This document shows positions 10,001 to 17,266 of a DNA stretch of 50,105 bases, one piece after another; the first letter of the stretch is position 1, and each line of letters opens with the position of its first letter. The stretch spans positions 1 to 50,105 of the forward strand of contig JAJPIB010000062.1 in assembly GCA_021324995.1 (NCBI GenBank), given 5' to 3'. The notes under the pieces were generated by a model, which was not told the origin of the DNA, did no database searches, and saw nothing but the letters and a program-made list of their open reading frames with translations. Origin of the DNA: Chlamydiia bacterium. GTDB taxonomy: Bacteria > Chlamydiota > Chlamydiia > Chlamydiales > Rhabdochlamydiaceae. The position numbers and the translations under genes were made by a program.

Positions 10001-12781
10001 AGGTGAATCAAGCTTGGCAATTTTTTCCGGCGTTCCTGCAGCGATGAGTTCTCCACCAAATTTGCCGCCTTCAGGCCCCAAATCGATGATCCAATCTGCC
10101 GTTTTGATCAGGTCCATGTTATGCTCGATCACGAGAACGGTATTGCCCTTATCGACGAGTTTTTGTAGAACATCGACCAACTTTTTGATGTCGTAGAAAT
10201 GCAATCCGGTTGTGGGCTCATCGAGGATGTAGATCGTATTGCCGCTCGAAGGGCGCGATAACTCTTTAGCGAGCTTTATCCTCTGCGCTTCGCCACCTGA
10301 AAGAGTGGGAGAAGGTTGGCCAAGGTGGATGTAACTAAGACCGACCTGCATCAGAGTGTTTAGCTTGTTTTGAATGGAAGGAATTGCTGAGAAAAATTCC
10401 AGTCCTTCTTCCACAGTCATTTCCAAAACTTCGTAGATGTTTTTATTGCGATAGAGAATCGACAGAGTGTTGGGATCAAAGCGTTGTCCTTTGCAGTGTT
10501 CGCAAGGGACCCACTCATCCTCCATGAAATCCATGTCGATCTTGATCATGCCCATTCCAGAGCAATGAGGACAAGAGCCATCTTTGACATTGAAGCTGAA
10601 TCTTCCCGCTTTGTAGCCGTGCGCAACGCTTTGCGGGAGACTGCTGAATAGTTCGCGGATCTCATCGAATAGCTTGATAAAAGTAGCGGGGTTGGATCGA
10701 GGAGTCCTCCCAATCGGCGTTTGATCGATGGCGATGACTTTATCGACGCCATCAAGTCCTCGGATCGCTTTATGTTTACCGACGGGAAGTTTTGCATGGT
10801 GTAAATGGTTGGAAAGTGCAGGAAAAAGGGTATCACTAACAAGGGAGGATTTTCCCGAGCCTGAAACGCCTGTTACTGCCACAAAAGCTTTGAGTGGAAA
10901 CTCCACCGTGATGTTTTTCAAGTTATGATGAGTTGCTCTTTCAACCACGAGAGAGGATGTCCATTTGCGTCTTGTCGGAATAGGGATTTTCATTTTTCCT
11001 GAAAGAAAAGCGCCTGTGATTGAATCGGGAGAGTCAAGAAGTGTCTTTACATCTCCATGAACGATGATTTTGCCCCCGAGTTCGCCGGCAAGTGGTCCAA
11101 CGTCGATGATTGTATCTGCGGCAAGTATTGTTTCCTCATCATGTTCGACGACGATAACGGTATTACCCTTATCTCTAAGAGTTTTTAATGTTTCGAGGAG
11201 TTTAGTGTTATCGCGCGGATGTAATCCAATCGATGGCTCATCGAGAACGTAAGTGGCACCGACAAGGCCGGAACCGATTTGAGAGGCGAGACGCACGCGT
11301 TGCGCTTCTCCGCCCGAAAGAGTAGGAGCGATACGGTCAAGAGCAAGATAGTGTAGACCGACGCCTGTAAGGAATTGAAGGCGCTGAATAATTTCTTTGA
11401 GAAGTTCTTCTGCAATCGTTTTTTCTTGTTTGGTCAAGGGCAATCTTTCGAAAAACTCAAGAGCATCGCTAATGGCCATTGCGGTGATTTCTGCAATCCT
11501 TTTTTTGCCGACAGTTGTCGCAGCGGGATAAGGGCGGATTTTATCCCCTTTGCACACCGAGCAAACCGACTCTTGCATCAAAGCTTTCATGTTCGAACGA
11601 TAAAAATCGCTCTTTGCCTGGTTAAAACGCTCTTTGGCTTCATGAATCACTCCCTTCCACTGCACAAATTCCGTCCAACGCGTGCGTTTCACAGGATGGA
11701 CAAATTGCATGCGCGTCCATTTTTTTTCGACTCCATACAAGAACGCATGCTTGGCTTTTTCAGAAAGTTTTTTCCAGGGGGTCTTTATATCAAAGTGAAA
11801 CAGCTTTGCGAGATTGTCGTAGATATTTCCAAACCGCACCGTTTCATAGGAACTCGCTATCTGGCAGCAGTCTTCTGCGATCGAAAGATCGGGATCAATC
11901 ACCTTTTCGAGATCAAACTCTTGAATAACCCCAAGGCCCTGACATTCTAAGCACATACCGAGGGGATGGTTAAAGGAAAAGTTCGAGGGCTCCAAGGGGC
12001 CGTAGGAGAGCCCCGACTTTGGCGAATAGGCATGCTGTGAAAAAAGGGTTTCATTGTCGGAGTCCACATCTCGCACGCTCATAAGTCCATTGCCAGTCTC
12101 TAGAGCTTGGCCGACAGCCTCTGCAAGCCGATTATCCTCTTCGGGGCGCAACACTAACCTGTCAATGACGATATCGATGTCATGGGCAACTTTTCCATCG
12201 ATCTTGATCTCTTCGCTTAAATCAATGATATTGCCATCTAAGCGCAGTCGCGTATAACCTTTGCGGATGAATTCTGCAAAATCATCTTTGAATTCTCCTT
12301 TCTTATTCCTTGCAAAAGGAGCGAAGAGAATGAGTTTTGTGCCTTCAGGAAAGGTGCGAATTGTCCTGAGAATATGCTCAACGCTTTGAGGAGTAACCAC
12401 TTCTCCGCTTACAGGGCAATGGGCAATCCCTATTCGCGCAAATAGCACGCGTAGGAAATCGTAGATGCCCGTCATTGTTCCCACAGTAGATCGAGGATTG
12501 CGGCCTGCTGTTTTTTGCTCAATGGCAATAGTGGGAGATATCCCACTGATCAGTTCTGCGTCCGGTTTTGCAAGATCTCCTAAGTGGCGCCTCGCATATG
12601 TTGAAAGAGATTCGACATACCGCCTTTGCCCTTCCACATAGATCGTGTCGAAGGCAAGGGATGACTTTCCTGAGCCAGAGACTCCAGTAAAAACGATCAG
12701 TTCATTGTGGTTTAGGGTAAGGTCAACATTTTTTAAATTGTGAACCTTAACTTTCTTGATGATAATTTGTGAGTCTTGCAT
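7088..12781 (-). CDS. uvrA: Double-length excinuclease ABC subunit A
   Basis: DNA damage recognition ATPase of nucleotide excision repair. At about 1897 residues it is twice normal length and contains two complete UvrA units in tandem, the arrangement known in Chlamydiae (C. trachomatis CT333). Four Walker A motifs are visible (GVSGSGKSSLAF, GVSGSGKSSLVS, GPSGSGKSSFAF, GVSGSGKSTLLG), along with four LSGGEAQR signatures, four LDEP Walker B motifs and paired-Cys zinc modules (CPHCSGMG...CEHCKG; CTACWGLG...CESCHG). All four ATPase cassettes look intact. The ATG at 12781 (MQDSQIIIKKVKV) fits the family start; an in-frame extension to 12889 overlaps galE and is unlikely. No clear ribosome site. 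It is divergent from galE across 64 bp. Confidence 0.97.
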   Translation of the reverse strand: MQDSQIIIKKVKVHNLKNVDLTLNHNELIVFTGVSGSGKSSLAFDTIYVEGQRRYVESLSTYARRHLGDLAKPDAELISGISPTIAIEQKTAGRNPRSTVGTMTGIYDFLRVLFARIGIAHCPVSGEVVTPQSVEHILRTIRTFPEGTKLILFAPFARNKKGEFKDDFAEFIRKGYTRLRLDGNIIDLSEEIKIDGKVAHDIDIVIDRLVLRPEEDNRLAEAVGQALETGNGLMSVRDVDSDNETLFSQHAYSPKSGLSYGPLEPSNFSFNHPLGMCLECQGLGVIQEFDLEKVIDPDLSIAEDCCQIASSYETVRFGNIYDNLAKLFHFDIKTPWKKLSEKAKHAFLYGVEKKWTRMQFVHPVKRTRWTEFVQWKGVIHEAKERFNQAKSDFYRSNMKALMQESVCSVCKGDKIRPYPAATTVGKKRIAEITAMAISDALEFFERLPLTKQEKTIAEELLKEIIQRLQFLTGVGLHYLALDRIAPTLSGGEAQRVRLASQIGSGLVGATYVLDEPSIGLHPRDNTKLLETLKTLRDKGNTVIVVEHDEETILAADTIIDVGPLAGELGGKIIVHGDVKTLLDSPDSITGAFLSGKMKIPIPTRRKWTSSLVVERATHHNLKNITVEFPLKAFVAVTGVSGSGKSSLVSDTLFPALSNHLHHAKLPVGKHKAIRGLDGVDKVIAIDQTPIGRTPRSNPATFIKLFDEIRELFSSLPQSVAHGYKAGRFSFNVKDGSCPHCSGMGMIKIDMDFMEDEWVPCEHCKGQRFDPNTLSILYRNKNIYEVLEMTVEEGLEFFSAIPSIQNKLNTLMQVGLSYIHLGQPSPTLSGGEAQRIKLAKELSRPSSGNTIYILDEPTTGLHFYDIKKLVDVLQKLVDKGNTVLVIEHNMDLIKTADWIIDLGPEGGKFGGELIAAGTPEKIAKLDSPTGHAIRHVLKQTPLDTNVKRKKHVPSPMQNIIVEGAAQNNLKEITTKIPRGKITLCTGPSGSGKSSFAFETVYAEGQRRYIESMSAYARQFVKQCPKPKVERIEGLSPAIAIEQKSHAGNPRSTIGTMTEAYDFLRILFAHLGTPYCPETGEEIRTISKDYVVNKLLELPERAKVHILSPLILKRNEKFEDLRDRLQRQGFLRIRLNGAYYELDQEIPFDKQRRNELYLVIDRLIISSDNRKRLFDAVDQAATLSGGTLIAALDQEDLFFNLAFAVISTGKSYPRITPHTFSFNTETGMCLDCQGLGFQYGADLSQQPEILKLTPIALLKLLWKENLSRESLGIFQQFLKKTRIDPKTKFSDLSQDTLQILFSGTDQKIEENGLFFQWRGFNTVLAMLSKSSDPAIREPLIPLLDQNECVSCKGTRLNPLARNVKIGNLSIADLCRLPIDEASPFVDEIALSESDRAFLDETLQQLKHRFHFLRAIGLGYLSLDRSAPTLSGGEAQRIRLARQLGSGLTGCLYVLDEPTIGLHPSDNERLNRALKNLCALGNTLLLVEHDPLTIELADKIIDFGPAAGKHGGSIMAEGTLEEIKANPDSLTGAYLSGSKKIHLPALRRTPTEFLSLSNAHLHNLKKIDVHIPIQAITCITGVSGSGKSTLLGDLLKPAAELALRGKRGRHKGAKEVTFLGTKLKGMQHFDKLLVLDQNPIGHTNRADISTYVDLLAPLRYFFASLPEAKARGLSPKNFSFNHRKGMCTACWGLGVRNISMQFLPPVKVVCESCHGYRLNPLSLKVLTKGKHLGHILHMTVEEAIDFLPPIPKAVRILETLRSVGLGYLQLGQEIATLSGGEAQRMRLSRELAKRSTGSTLYLLDEPTVGLHADDIVKLLAIFQQLVDLGNTVVIIEHNLDVIACADHLIDMGPGSGAQGGRVIAAGTPEKVSQNKDSVTAPYLRAHLQFLTPSLKKKRTK

Positions 12782-12845
12782 AGAAGGTAAAATTGTGCAA
12801 AATATAAATATTCTCCATTTTTTTAATTTTTTAGCCAGTAATCCT

Positions 12846-13922
12846 ATGCGCAAAATGACTTTTCTTTTCTTCAGCGGTCTGCTAAGCATTTCTTTAGGGT
12901 GGTCTGCAGAGGTTTCTCAAACGATTCTTGTGACCGGGGGAGCGGGCTATATTGGTACCCAAACCTGCAAAGCTCTGGAAGAGGCGGGTTTTGTTCCGAT
13001 AATTTATGACAATTTCTCGAGAAGCCAAAATGTGGGGCTGCATTGGGGAGTTGTGGAAAAGGGAGATATTGCAGACAGGAAAAGACTTACCGAGGTCATT
13101 GATAAATACCGTCCCGTTGCCGTGGTGCATTTTGCCGGCTTCAAAGCTGTTGGCGAATCGATCCAGGATCCTGTTAAATATTATCTTAATAATCTTTGCG
13201 GATCGGTTGTTCTTCTTGATGTAATGAAAGAAAAGGGGATGAATAAGATTATTTTTTCAAGTACCGGATCGGCCTATGGCATCGCTGAAGCGGGTAAACC
13301 TTTTCAGGAAGATCAGAGATGCGATCCCATTAATCCCTACGGCACCTCAAAATGGATGGTGGAAAAGATCTTGAATGATTTCAAACTGGCCTACGGTTTT
13401 CACTATGTGATTTTCCGCTACTTTAACGTCGCAGGAGCTGACCTCAAGGGAAAATGCGGTGAGAGGGGGACGACGCCCCATAATTTGATCCCGATCATCC
13501 TGCAGGTGGCCTCAGAAAAACGCAAAGAGCTAGAGGTATTTGGCTCTGATTATCCAACCCCAGATGGGACCGCGATTCGCGACTACATTCATGTAGTGGA
13601 TATCGCTGATGCTCATGTAAAGGCCCTTCGCTATCTTCTTTTGGAAAAGCCAAGTGTGACCCTAAACCTAGGCACGGGAAGCGGTGCGTCAGTCAGTCAG
13701 GTCGTCTCAATAGCCCGCACCATTACTAAAAAAGAAATCCCTATTAGAATTGTTCCGCGGCGGATGGGAGACCCTCCTAGCATGACAGCGGACAACCATC
13801 TTGCAAGAGAGTTGCTTAATTGGGAGCCTAAAAATTCAGACCTCAAGACGATCATTGAAAGCGAGTGGAAGTGGAACCAGTCCCCTGAGAGACTGTTGTC
13901 AAATTATACCCAACGTGATTGA
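12846..13922 (+). CDS. galE: UDP-glucose 4-epimerase family protein with signal peptide
   Basis: Short-chain dehydrogenase-type NAD-dependent UDP-sugar epimerase, 358 residues. The Rossmann motif is TGGAGYIG, the catalytic Ser/Tyr/Lys occur in SSTGSAYG and YGTSKWMVEK, and the C-terminal substrate region looks complete. Unusually, the protein starts with a typical signal peptide (Met-Arg-Lys, a hydrophobic stretch FLFFSGLLSISLGW, then SA before EVSQ), and there is no good start after it. The last residues after NQSPE come from inserted miniature elements (see 13889-14138); before insertion the protein would have ended ...SPEIH at the TAG at 14149-14151. It lies between uvrA and pyk homologues, which are adjacent in C. 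trachomatis, so it is an insertion in that block. No clear ribosome site. Confidence 0.85.
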   Translation: MRKMTFLFFSGLLSISLGWSAEVSQTILVTGGAGYIGTQTCKALEEAGFVPIIYDNFSRSQNVGLHWGVVEKGDIADRKRLTEVIDKYRPVAVVHFAGFKAVGESIQDPVKYYLNNLCGSVVLLDVMKEKGMNKIIFSSTGSAYGIAEAGKPFQEDQRCDPINPYGTSKWMVEKILNDFKLAYGFHYVIFRYFNVAGADLKGKCGERGTTPHNLIPIILQVASEKRKELEVFGSDYPTPDGTAIRDYIHVVDIADAHVKALRYLLLEKPSVTLNLGTGSGASVSQVVSIARTITKKEIPIRIVPRRMGDPPSMTADNHLARELLNWEPKNSDLKTIIESEWKWNQSPERLLSNYTQRD

Positions 13923-14138
13923 AAATTTGGATTTAAGACCGAGCCAAAGCCCCGGGATTAGACGATCGAATCTAGCCCCTATTTCTAATAGGAGCGACGA
14001 TTCAATCGCGCCAATCGCGGGAGCTTTCGCTTCGGTCCTAAACCAAATTTTCAGTCACGTTGGGTATAAGGCTTCGTCGATTTTCATGATTATTTTGGCT
14101 CAAAAGAAAATTGGCGAAGCTTATTTGACAACAGTCTC
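13889..14138. mobile_element. MITE of GAGACTGTTG family (TNA target), carrying a nested MITE
   Basis: The element starts GAGACTGTTGTCAA and ends TTGACAACAGTCTC, with a perfect 3-bp target duplication TGA (13886-13888 and 14139-14141). Its body is only about 88 bp once the inner element at 13907-14066 and its TA duplication are removed. The ends and the 3-bp TNA duplication resemble the IS1031-type subgroup of IS5-family elements (inference from known target habits). A second copy lies at 15966-16135. The insertion separates galE from pyk and changes the end of galE. Confidence 0.85.
13907..14066 (+). mobile_element. MITE, TACCC/GGGTA family, copy A (nested)
   Basis: A 160-bp imperfect palindrome with ends TACCCAACGTGATTGAAAAT and ATTTTCAGTCACGTTGGGTA, flanked by a TA duplication (13905-13906, 14067-14068). 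It sits inside the other MITE family. Removing it with one TA restores TTGTCAAATTAAGGCTTC, which matches the undisturbed copy at 15966 (TTGTCAATTAAGCTTC). TA duplications are typical of IS630/Tc1-mariner transposases, so this is probably a non-autonomous derivative. It supplies the current stop codon of galE. Confidence 0.85.
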
Positions 14139-14163
14139 TGAAATTCATTAGATGGAAAATTGT

Positions 14164-15966
14164 ATGCGGACGAGAACAAAAATTATTTGCACGATTGGAC
14201 CTGCTGTCGGTACTTATGAAAAAATTCTGGAGCTGATTGATGCCGGAATGAATGTTGCCCGTCTCAATTTCTCCCACGGAACGCATGATGAGCATCTAAA
14301 AATTATCCAGTTTCTAAAGAAGGCTAGAGAAGAAAAAAAACTTCCTTTGGCGATCATGCTCGATACCAAAGGTCCAGAAATCCGCCTAGGGATGGTTAAA
14401 AACGATCAGTTTCCTGTAAAAGCCAAGCAACGCTTGTATCTTGTGAAAGAGGAATGTCTCGGAAGTGAAGAAAAAGTTCAAGTTACTCCTGCCCTTGTTT
14501 TGGATACGCTTGACGTAGGAATGCGCGTCTTGATCGATGACGGCTATCTCATCACTCATGTGATCGAAAAAAATGAACGTGGTGTTGTCATTGAAATCGA
14601 GAATCCCGGATTAATTAAAAGCCACAAAGGGGTAAACGTTCCCGGGGTGGATATCGCCCTGCCTGCCATGACAGAACAGGATAGGAAAGATATTGCATTT
14701 GGTTGCAAAAATGATATCGATATTATTGCCGCCTCCTTCATCCGCTCTGCCGAGCATGTACTTCAAATCAAACGTCTGCTCGCTGAGTATAAAAAATCGG
14801 AAATCATTGTCATCGCAAAAATTGAGAATAGCCTTGGGGTTCAGAACTTTGATGGGATTATTCAGGTGGCAGATGGAATCATGGTGGCACGAGGGGATTT
14901 AGGCGTCGAGATGCCCGTTCAGCAAGTTCCCGGGTTGCAAAAAATGATGATTCGTAAATGCTACCAGGCTGCGAAGCCGGTCATTACGGCGACACAAATG
15001 CTGGAGTCGATGATCAAAAATCCTCGCCCGACACGTGCTGAGGTTTCCGATGTCGCTAATGCGATTTACGATAACACCTCTGCAGTGATGCTCTCAGGAG
15101 AGACCGCTGTAGGCGCTTACCCTATCGAGACGGTCAAGCTAATGAAAAGCATCATTGATGAGGCGGAAAAAGGGTTTAATTACCGCGATTTTTTCAATCG
15201 GGAATCGCGCATCGATTTTAATGACGTTTCTAATTCTGTTGCTCTCGCCTCTGTCAAAACGGCGTATAGTGCTCAGGCTCAAGGAATCTTTTGTTTTACG
15301 AATAGCGGTTTTACAGGACGAATGGTTTCTCGATTTCGCCCAGAAATGCCTATTGTCGTCTTAAGCCATGACAAAAAAATCTACAATCAAATGGCCCTCA
15401 ATTGGGGGATCATCCCCGTTGATCCAGTCGCCGCTTCAAATGTGCAAGAAGCCTTAGCAGTCACGAGCTGCTTCGCTCTGCAAAAAGGAATTGTGCGCTA
15501 TGGAGATCTCGTGGTAGTCACCGCAGGCTCTCCCTTTGGAATTACTGGAACGACGAACATGATGCTCGTTGAAAGTATTGGTGACGTGCTCGTTCGCGGT
15601 AAAAACTATCCAGGTCGTAGATTGCATGGAAAAGTTAGACTCCTTCACGGAACGAATGAACAACCACGCCAGGAAATGCGCGGCAGCATTCTCGTCATCG
15701 CTCGTTGCGATGCTTCCTACGAACCTTTTCTGAAGAATGCTCTGGGGATTGTCCTGCAGAATCATCCCGATGATACTGATTCTGAAAGTTTTGCGATGGA
15801 AATAGCGAAGAAAGCGGACATCCCCTTATTGATGCGCGCAGATGGCGCGATGGCCTTACTCAGGGACGGTCAGATCGTCACACTCGATTCGAACAAAGGG
15901 ATCATTTACAAAGGCTCAATCACAAATGATGATGAGATGATCCCATCGATTTGTTCGCCCTCTTAG
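14164..15966 (+). CDS. pyk: Pyruvate kinase with C-terminal PEP-utilising-like domain
   Basis: Last step of glycolysis, PEP + ADP to pyruvate + ATP. The barrel begins RTKIICTIGPA; MLDTKGPEIR, the substrate loop MVARGDLGVEMP and ATQMLESM follow. At about 600 residues it is about 115 longer than the C. trachomatis enzyme as I recall it. The extra C-terminal part (GSILVIARCDASYEPFLKNA...DIPLLMRADGAMALLRDG...) resembles the PEP-utiliser mobile domain found as an extra C-terminal sequence in some bacilli. An ATG at 14152 adds four residues, but GGA with good spacing favours 14164. The TAG stop is formed by the TTA target duplication plus the first base of the MITE at 15966; without the insertion the stop would be TAA at the same codon. 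Confidence 0.95.
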   Translation: MRTRTKIICTIGPAVGTYEKILELIDAGMNVARLNFSHGTHDEHLKIIQFLKKAREEKKLPLAIMLDTKGPEIRLGMVKNDQFPVKAKQRLYLVKEECLGSEEKVQVTPALVLDTLDVGMRVLIDDGYLITHVIEKNERGVVIEIENPGLIKSHKGVNVPGVDIALPAMTEQDRKDIAFGCKNDIDIIAASFIRSAEHVLQIKRLLAEYKKSEIIVIAKIENSLGVQNFDGIIQVADGIMVARGDLGVEMPVQQVPGLQKMMIRKCYQAAKPVITATQMLESMIKNPRPTRAEVSDVANAIYDNTSAVMLSGETAVGAYPIETVKLMKSIIDEAEKGFNYRDFFNRESRIDFNDVSNSVALASVKTAYSAQAQGIFCFTNSGFTGRMVSRFRPEMPIVVLSHDKKIYNQMALNWGIIPVDPVAASNVQEALAVTSCFALQKGIVRYGDLVVVTAGSPFGITGTTNMMLVESIGDVLVRGKNYPGRRLHGKVRLLHGTNEQPRQEMRGSILVIARCDASYEPFLKNALGIVLQNHPDDTDSESFAMEIAKKADIPLLMRADGAMALLRDGQIVTLDSNKGIIYKGSITNDDEMIPSICSPS

Positions 15967-16135
15967 AGACTGTTGTCAATTAAGCTTCTGTCGATTTTTA
16001 TGTTCTTTTGAGTCGATTTTCGGATTCTTTTCGTGGGGGTAGTATCAAACTGCGTATACTACCCCCACGAAAAGAACCGAAAAGCGGCCAGAATAATCAT
16101 AAAAATCGACGAAGCCTTAATTCGACAACAGTCTC
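15966..16135. mobile_element. MITE of GAGACTGTTG family, second copy
   Basis: A 170-bp element with ends GAGACTGTTGTCAATTAAGC and CGAAGCCTTAATTCGACAACAGTCTC-type arms, flanked by a TTA duplication (15963-15965, 16136-16138). Its centre is a perfect 21-bp inverted repeat (16025-16045 with 16056-16076) around a 10-nt loop, which would form a very stable hairpin and may end transcription from both sides. It sits exactly between the stop codons of the convergent pyk and the 108-residue gene. Confidence 0.85.
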
Positions 16136-16462
16136 TTAAAGGCAGCTGATAAAAAGCGCCATCTCATGCGATGCATCTTTAAGAGCTGTTAAAAAGGCGA
16201 TGCGTTGCATTTGCTGAGACATTTGAGGTACTTCCGTCAAATCGATCACAGCCGCTTTCAAATAGGATTCATGTGCTGCGATTCGGCTATGGTTATGGTT
16301 GATATAGCCGATGAGGGCTTTGGCATGATCCGCAAGCTGCTCTCTTGTCGGAGAGTGCTTGGAATCTTTTTTCATTTTAGTGATCAAAGCATCGATTTCG
16401 CCTTTGATTTTTTGAGCTTCCCTTGCAAGTGGGGAATCTTTGGGGGTAGGTAATGCGCCCAT
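16136..16462 (-). CDS. Small helical hypothetical protein
   Basis: A 108-residue soluble, largely helical protein of no family I recognise. The ATG at 16460-16462 is preceded by AGGGAG, a strong ribosome site. The TAA stop is the reverse complement of the TTA target duplication of the MITE, so before insertion this gene and pyk overlapped tail to tail in their stops. It is transcribed away from the AT-rich gap at 16463-16552. There is no signal peptide. A small effector, chaperone or structural protein are all possible. Confidence 0.65.
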   Translation of the reverse strand: MGALPTPKDSPLAREAQKIKGEIDALITKMKKDSKHSPTREQLADHAKALIGYINHNHSRIAAHESYLKAAVIDLTEVPQMSQQMQRIAFLTALKDASHEMALFISCL

Positions 16463-16552
16463 GCGTGTCTCCCTGAATTAACTGTCTCTTTCTTTATTAT
16501 TTTTGTTTTCATGTTTAATTTAAAGATAAATTAATTCATTTTTTTAGTTTAT

Positions 16553-17266
16553 TTATAGAAACTTTTGAATTAAAGAGAGTGCAACAAGAGGAGCTGTTTC
16601 TGCGCGCAAAATGTTGGGATGCAAACGTACGCCACGCGCTTTTAAGGTATGGGACAGAAGATGAGTTTCTTTAGAGTCGAATCCCTTTTCAGGTCCCACA
16701 AAAAGACATACAGGGGAAGGAAGCGTTTTAGTTAGGGGAAGGTTCCAAAGAGGAGGGGCGTCCTCGGTTGTGTCGCAAAAAAGCAGCGTGCCTTCGACAG
16801 ATTCCCATTGGGCTAAGGGAGGCATAAGAACGATTTTTGGAAGATCTAAACGACCGCATTGCTTCATGGCAGAAATGCATAGGTGCTTGAGTCGGGCGAG
16901 TTGGTTAGAACTTAGCGTATCTTTCTCGCTCAAGTTTCCAGGGAACAGCCAGAATGCCGTCGCATTGAGCTCGGTGCCCTTTTCGACGATCCATTCCAAA
17001 TGATTCATTCGGGGAATCGCTTGAGCGAGGATGAGCGGAGGGGGAGAAGGCTTTTTTGTGACCTTATCGACCATGAGCTCCGCTTCGCTTTTTCTCAAAT
17101 CACTCACGGTTGCCTCCGCAAGCACGCCATGGCCATTAATGAGTTCAACATTATCCTCTTTTCGGGAGCGGGTAACGCGCGCAAGGTGGTGCCATTCCTC
17201 GCCGGTGAGGACGATAGACTTGTTTTCGTGAAGGGGAGTGTCAATATAGTAACGATTGTGAGGCAT
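16553..17266 (-). CDS. rsmE: 16S rRNA (uracil1498-N3)-methyltransferase
   Basis: SPOUT-family methyltransferase that methylates U1498 of 16S rRNA with S-adenosylmethionine. Length 237 is normal. Visible features are the N-terminal PUA-like start (HNRYYID), LEWIVEKGTELNATAFWLFP, and the knot motifs VCLFVGPEKGFDSKE and LHPNILRAETAPLVAL at the C-terminus. Its ATG overlaps the TAA of the upstream acyltransferase gene by 1 bp (TAATG), so the two are translationally coupled. Confidence 0.95.
   Translation of the reverse strand: MPHNRYYIDTPLHENKSIVLTGEEWHHLARVTRSRKEDNVELINGHGVLAEATVSDLRKSEAELMVDKVTKKPSPPPLILAQAIPRMNHLEWIVEKGTELNATAFWLFPGNLSEKDTLSSNQLARLKHLCISAMKQCGRLDLPKIVLMPPLAQWESVEGTLLFCDTTEDAPPLWNLPLTKTLPSPVCLFVGPEKGFDSKETHLLSHTLKARGVRLHPNILRAETAPLVALSLIQKFL

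Noticed and set aside
12782..12889. 36-residue N-terminal extension of UvrA
   Set aside because: It overlaps the divergent galE start and has no family similarity; ATG 12781 fits UvrA.
12846..13922. galE as a pseudogene because of the MITE insertion
   Set aside because: Only the last few residues change; the catalytic and cofactor motifs and almost the full length remain.
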